The notes below the pieces were generated by a model that saw only the letters and a program-made list of their open reading frames with translations, was not told the DNA's origin and searched no databases. Made by a program: the position numbers and the translations under genes. From assembly GCA_008921705.1 (NCBI GenBank), contig VFFE01006619.1, forward strand, positions 439,448 through 503,447: a stretch of 64,000 nt of DNA, written 5' to 3'. The DNA comes from Burhinus oedicnemus. Lineage: Eukaryota; Chordata; Aves; Charadriiformes; Burhinidae. Below are positions 60,690-64,000 of this stretch, one piece after another. Numbering within the stretch: position 1 is the first letter of the stretch; each line of letters opens with the position of its first letter.

Positions 60690-62178
60690 CCTAGTCCAAC
60701 CCCCCTGCTAAAACAGGTTCACCTAGAGCAGGTTGCACAGAAACGTATCCAGGCGGGTTCTGAACATCTCCAGAGGAGATTCCACAATCTCTCTGGGCAG
60801 CCTGTTCCAGTGCTCTGTCACCCTCAAAGTAAAGAAGTTTTTCCTCATGTTGAGATGGAATTTCCTGTGTTCCAGTTTGTGCCCACTGCCCCTTGTCCTG
60901 TTGCTGGGCGCCACTGAAAAGAGTCTGGCCCCATCCTCTTGACACCCACCCTTCAGATATTTATAAACATTGATGAGATCCCCTCTCAGTCTTCTCCAGG
61001 CTAAACAGACCCAGGTGTCTCAGCCTCTCCTCATAAGAGAGATGCTCCAGTCCCCTGATCATCTTCGTAGCCATCTGCTGGACTCTCTCCAGTAGTTCCT
61101 TGTCTTTCTTGAACTGGGGAGCCCAGAATTGGACACACTACTCCAGATGCAGCCTCACCAGGGCAGAGTAGAGGGAGAGGATAACCTCCCTCAACCTGCT
61201 GGCCACGCTCTTTTCAATGCACCCCAGGATACCTTTGGCCTTCTTGGCCACAAGGGCACATTGCTGCCTCATGGTCAACTTGTTGTCCACCAGGACTCTC
61301 AGGTCCCTCTTTCCAGCAGGACAACCTCTAACCTGTACCGGTGCATGGGGTTATTCCTCCCCAGGTGCAGGACCCTACACTTGCCCTTGTTGAACTTCAT
61401 TAGGTTCCTCTGTCCCCAACTCTCCAGCCTGTCCAGGTCTCATTGAATGGCAGCACAGCCTTCCGATGTGTCAGCCGCTCCTCCCAGTTTTGTGTCATCT
61501 GCAAACTTGCTGAGGGTACACTCTGTCCCCTCATCCAGGCCGTTGATGAATATGTTGAACAAGACTGGACCCAGTACTGTCCCCTGGGGAGTGCCGATAG
61601 CTACAGGCCTCCAACTAGACTCTGCACTGCTGATCACAACTCTCTCAGCTCTGCCACTCAGCCAGTTCTCAATTCACCTCACTGTCCACTCATCTAACCC
61701 ACTCTTCCTAAGTTTACCTATGAGGAAGTTATGGGAGACTGTCAAAAGCCTTGCTGAATTTGAAGTAGAAAATGTCCACTGCTCTCCCCTCATCCACCCA
61801 GCCAGTCATTCCATCATAGGTGGCTATCAGATTGGTCAAGCATGATTTCCCCTTGGTGAATCCATGTTGACCACTCCCGATAACCTTCTTTTCCTCTACA
61901 TGCTTAGAGATGACATCCAGGATGAGCTGTTCCATCACCTTTCCAGGGATGGAGGTGAGGCTGACTGGCCTTTAGTTTCCCAGGTCCTCCTTCTTGACAT
62001 TTGTGAAGACTACCGTGACATTAGCTTTCCTCCAGTCCTCAGGCACCTCTCCTGTTCTCCATGACCTTTCAAAAATGACGGAGAGCAGCTTTGCAATAAC
62101 ATCTGCCAGCTACTTCAGCACTCGTGGGTGCATCCCATCAGAGTCCATAGATTTGTGGGTGTTGAGTTTGCCTAAATG
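60690..62178 (-). pseudogene. decayed CR1 ORF2 reverse-transcriptase domain
   Basis: Reading from 62,178 downward on the minus strand gives the RT in order: HKSMDSDGMHPRVL; VPEDWRKANVTVVF; MEQLILDVISKHVEEKKVIG; QHGFTKGKSCLTNLI; a degenerate KFSKAFDSLP (the usual YLDFSKAFD catalytic A box has lost its first Asp); [20 protein letters not shown]; the catalytic FADDTKL box (61,485-61,505); then [12 protein letters not shown] and LGLFSL-like remains and the LPREIVESP end. Stops interrupt it at several places, for example in RVL-stop and in LE-stop-CVQF near 61,135. A frameshift lies near 61,300. The enzyme would copy CR1 RNA at its target site if intact; this copy cannot. Confidence 0.92.
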
Positions 62179-62189
62179 ATCTCTTCCAT

Positions 62190-63080
62190 GCAGGATCCTG
62201 AACTCCACCATCTCATGGTCACTGCAGCTAAGGCTACCCCCAACCTTCACATCCCCAACCAGTCCTTCTTTGTCAGGACAAGCTCCAGCAGCACACCTCT
62301 CCTCATTGGTTCCTCCACCACCTGTGTCAAAAAGTTATCATCAATGCTCTGCAGAAACCTCCTGGACTGTGTGTGCCTGGTGGTGTTGCCTTTCCAGCAA
62401 ATATCAAGGTGGTTGAAGTCCCCCATGAAAACAAGGACCTGTGATCGTGAGGTTATTTCCAGCCATCTGTAGAAGGCCTCATTGACTTCCTCTTCCTGAT
62501 CCAGTGGTCCATAGTAAACACCCACAACACTGTCTCCCATATTAGCCTGCTCCTTAATTCTTACCCATAGGCTCTCAGCACGTTCTTCATCCACCCCTAC
62601 GCAGAGCTTGATATATTCCAGTTGCTCTCTCACATAGAGAGCAACTCCACCACCTCACCCTGCTAGTCTGTCTTTTCTAAAAAGTACATATCCATCCATG
62701 ACAGCATTCCAGTCATACGAGCTATCCCACTATGTCTCTGTAATTGCAATGAGATCATGGCCCTGCGACCGCGCAGAGATCTCTAGTTCTTCCTGTTTAT
62801 TCCTCATGCTGCATGTGTTGGTGTACAGGCATTTCAGAGAAGTAATCGAGCATGCAGGTTTCTCTGGAGGGGAGCAAGAGGATCCACCACAGCCATACAC
62901 ACCCTTGAGGCAGTTAGCCTTCTGGATCTCATCTTGGGAGTTAGCTAAGGAATATTTAGCACTGCTCTGGTTGGCCGGGCTTATTCCCCAGTTGGATAAG
63001 TTGGCCTGAGCATTGCCATCTTGGACACCACCGCCCAGGTCCTTCAGTTTAAAGCCCACATATTTTACGCATAGCTCCAC
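62190..63080 (-). pseudogene. decayed CR1 ORF2 apurinic-like endonuclease domain
   Basis: On the minus strand the N-terminal domain shows the endonuclease signature in order: NTCSMRNKQEELE; LIAITET (catalytic Glu); VALYVREQ-like; VFMGDFNH (GDFN box near 62,410-62,424); and SDHEMVEF (near 62,205-62,226). Breaks: TAG at 62,730-62,732 replaces the Trp after ITET; a TGA follows RLAG near 62,636; a one-base shift near 62,250 separates the GDFN part from the SDH box. The domain nicks target DNA in active CR1. The first residues before NTCSMRNK (down from 63,080) fit the poorly conserved start of ORF2, so the insertion boundary is only approximate. Confidence 0.9.
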
Positions 63081-64000
63081 TCTGCAAGCCCTAAGTAATT
63101 CTCAATAAGGAGGTCTGAAAGTGTCTAAACCACTTTTCAAAATGGGATTTTGCCCAGGAAAGTCACAGAAATCTTCAGAAAAAAACCATATAACTGATTC
63201 CAGTTTGATCGACTGGCATTAAATGAATCCTATCACTGCTTTCTAAGGATGCCAGAAGAAATGAGTTGCTCTCCATTCACTGTGAAACATACAACGTGGA
63301 AAAATATAATGTGACAGAGTAATTAGAAACTGTAAATTAAGATCACATCTGGATGTAGGAATAACCTAAAACTTGAATGCTCCACTTTAGAAATGTCTTT
63401 TTCATTTAACGTTGTCTTTTGGCTGCAACTAATGTCAGACCATTCAGTAGTCTGAAATCAGTAAAATCATAGGGCAGATTATTCTGATGACTTTAAGAGA
63501 TCTCTAATCGCACTGCTGCTATTCTGCATCTCGTTGTTTAGGGGAGCTGACAACCTTGCCGCCCTGACAAAAACCGTTACAGATGATTCAGACGAGTTGC
63601 TCGTGACAACTACTTTGCAAAAATCTTCTAATATGAGTCACTTTATGATGATTCATTTATTTTTTCATCATTTTAAAACAAACTTCCCCATGTGAAAAAG
63701 TTTAAAGACCTCATTGAAGACACAATTTGGAATTACAAAGCTCTGTTTTTTTATTAGAGACAGAATTGCTGCTTTGCCAAAACAAAGCTCTTCTGGGCAA
63801 TTTTCATCTATTTCTAGCCTTGTAAACCAAGCCCAATCTGAGTGCAATGTTGAAAATAGTGACATCAGATATTCTGCAGCATGGGTGGGTTACTAGGCGA
63901 CGCTGCAAAGTTCTGCAATGTTATCCAAAACCCCAAGCTTTCCCAAAACTACAATCATTGTATTGTATTCACCCATCAAATAACTAACTGGTGCAATGAA
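63081..64000. other. unique DNA with regulatory-like motifs
   Basis: No gene. The block 63,480-63,910 is unique, non-repetitive sequence with an AP-1-type TGAGTCA (63,634-63,640), an inverted ACGAG-TTG-CTCGT (63,592-63,604) and an RFX/X-box-like GTTACTAGGCGAC (63,890-63,902). This would fit a conserved enhancer, but conservation cannot be checked from one sequence. Confidence 0.3.

Larger units (their letters stand above)
60648..63080 (-). mobile_element. CR1 LINE, 2.4-kb copy with endonuclease and RT, internally deleted
   Basis: The minus-strand element starts near 63,080 in the N-terminal part of ORF2 and ends at about 60,648 with GGTCCCTTCCAGACCCTACCATTCTGTGAT. Endonuclease, reverse transcriptase and 3' UTR all align in order with CR1 ORF2 as I know it. 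About 250 codons between endonuclease and RT seem to be missing; the join is near 62,178-62,190. ORF1 and the 5' UTR are absent. Several stops and frameshifts make it non-functional. It is the largest and best-preserved transposon in the window. Its 3' end lacks a clear multi-unit ATTCTATGAT repeat, keeping roughly one unit. Confidence 0.95.

Noticed and set aside
61129..62472. Plus-strand ORFs of 60-132 codons (for example 61,447-61,845)
   Set aside because: They are antisense shadows of the minus-strand CR1 reverse transcriptase and endonuclease.
1..64000. CRISPR arrays, tRNA, rRNA or snRNA genes, bacterial-type operons, mitochondrial insertions
   Set aside because: I looked for regular spaced repeats, cloverleaf A/B boxes and familiar RNA or organelle sequences, and saw none beyond the tRNA-derived head of the MIR-like SINE. 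Short diverged copies could be missed by eye.

Overview
This is a stretch of vertebrate nuclear DNA, almost certainly from a bird. The evidence is the repeat content: several CR1 LINE fragments with the bird-type (ATTCTATGAT)n 3' ends, a solo LTR of an endogenous-retrovirus family that I know as common in bird genomes, and only very worn amniote-wide repeats (a MIR-like SINE, an old CR1/L3-like LINE). There are no operons, no CRISPR array and no tRNA or rRNA genes that I can see. I found no protein-coding gene that I recognise. The window reads as intergenic DNA or the interior of one or more long introns, mostly AT-rich.

Layout. 1-868: two CR1 pieces pointing away from each other (minus copy about 20-165, plus copy 218-868 with the broken C-terminal end of its reverse transcriptase). 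869-11,270: unique AT-rich DNA with G-rich tracts and one possible terminal exon at 3,368. 11,279-15,660: a CR1 tail remnant, a 36-base A run and an old hairpin-forming repeat (12,998-13,062). 15,673-16,453: a 781-bp GC-rich solo LTR with intact TG...CA ends and a 5-bp target duplication (GCTAC/GCTAT). 16,459-29,270: unique DNA with a statistically odd 243-codon ORF (16,601-17,332), a 193-codon ORF (21,476-22,057) and a strong hairpin (25,880-25,926). 29,371-29,604: MIR-like SINE. 31,150-31,241 and 44,382-44,626: CR1 3' ends. 54,383-54,418: CR1 tail scrap. 55,280-55,690: old CR1/L3-like LINE. 60,648-63,080: the largest element, a minus-strand CR1 carrying decayed endonuclease and reverse transcriptase, joined across an internal deletion.

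Possible host transcripts are conjecture. Five plus-strand splice-site-bounded segments (29,273-29,335; 33,186-33,216; 42,723-42,747; 53,662-53,733; 53,970-54,116) can be joined in one open frame ending just before a poly(A) signal, and 42,723-42,834 can also be read as a terminal exon. Minus-strand candidates lie at 14,386-14,413 and 44,808-44,903. Splice-site look-alikes are frequent in vertebrate DNA, so each has low confidence. No new biological system is evident. The best-supported observations are the transposon structures.
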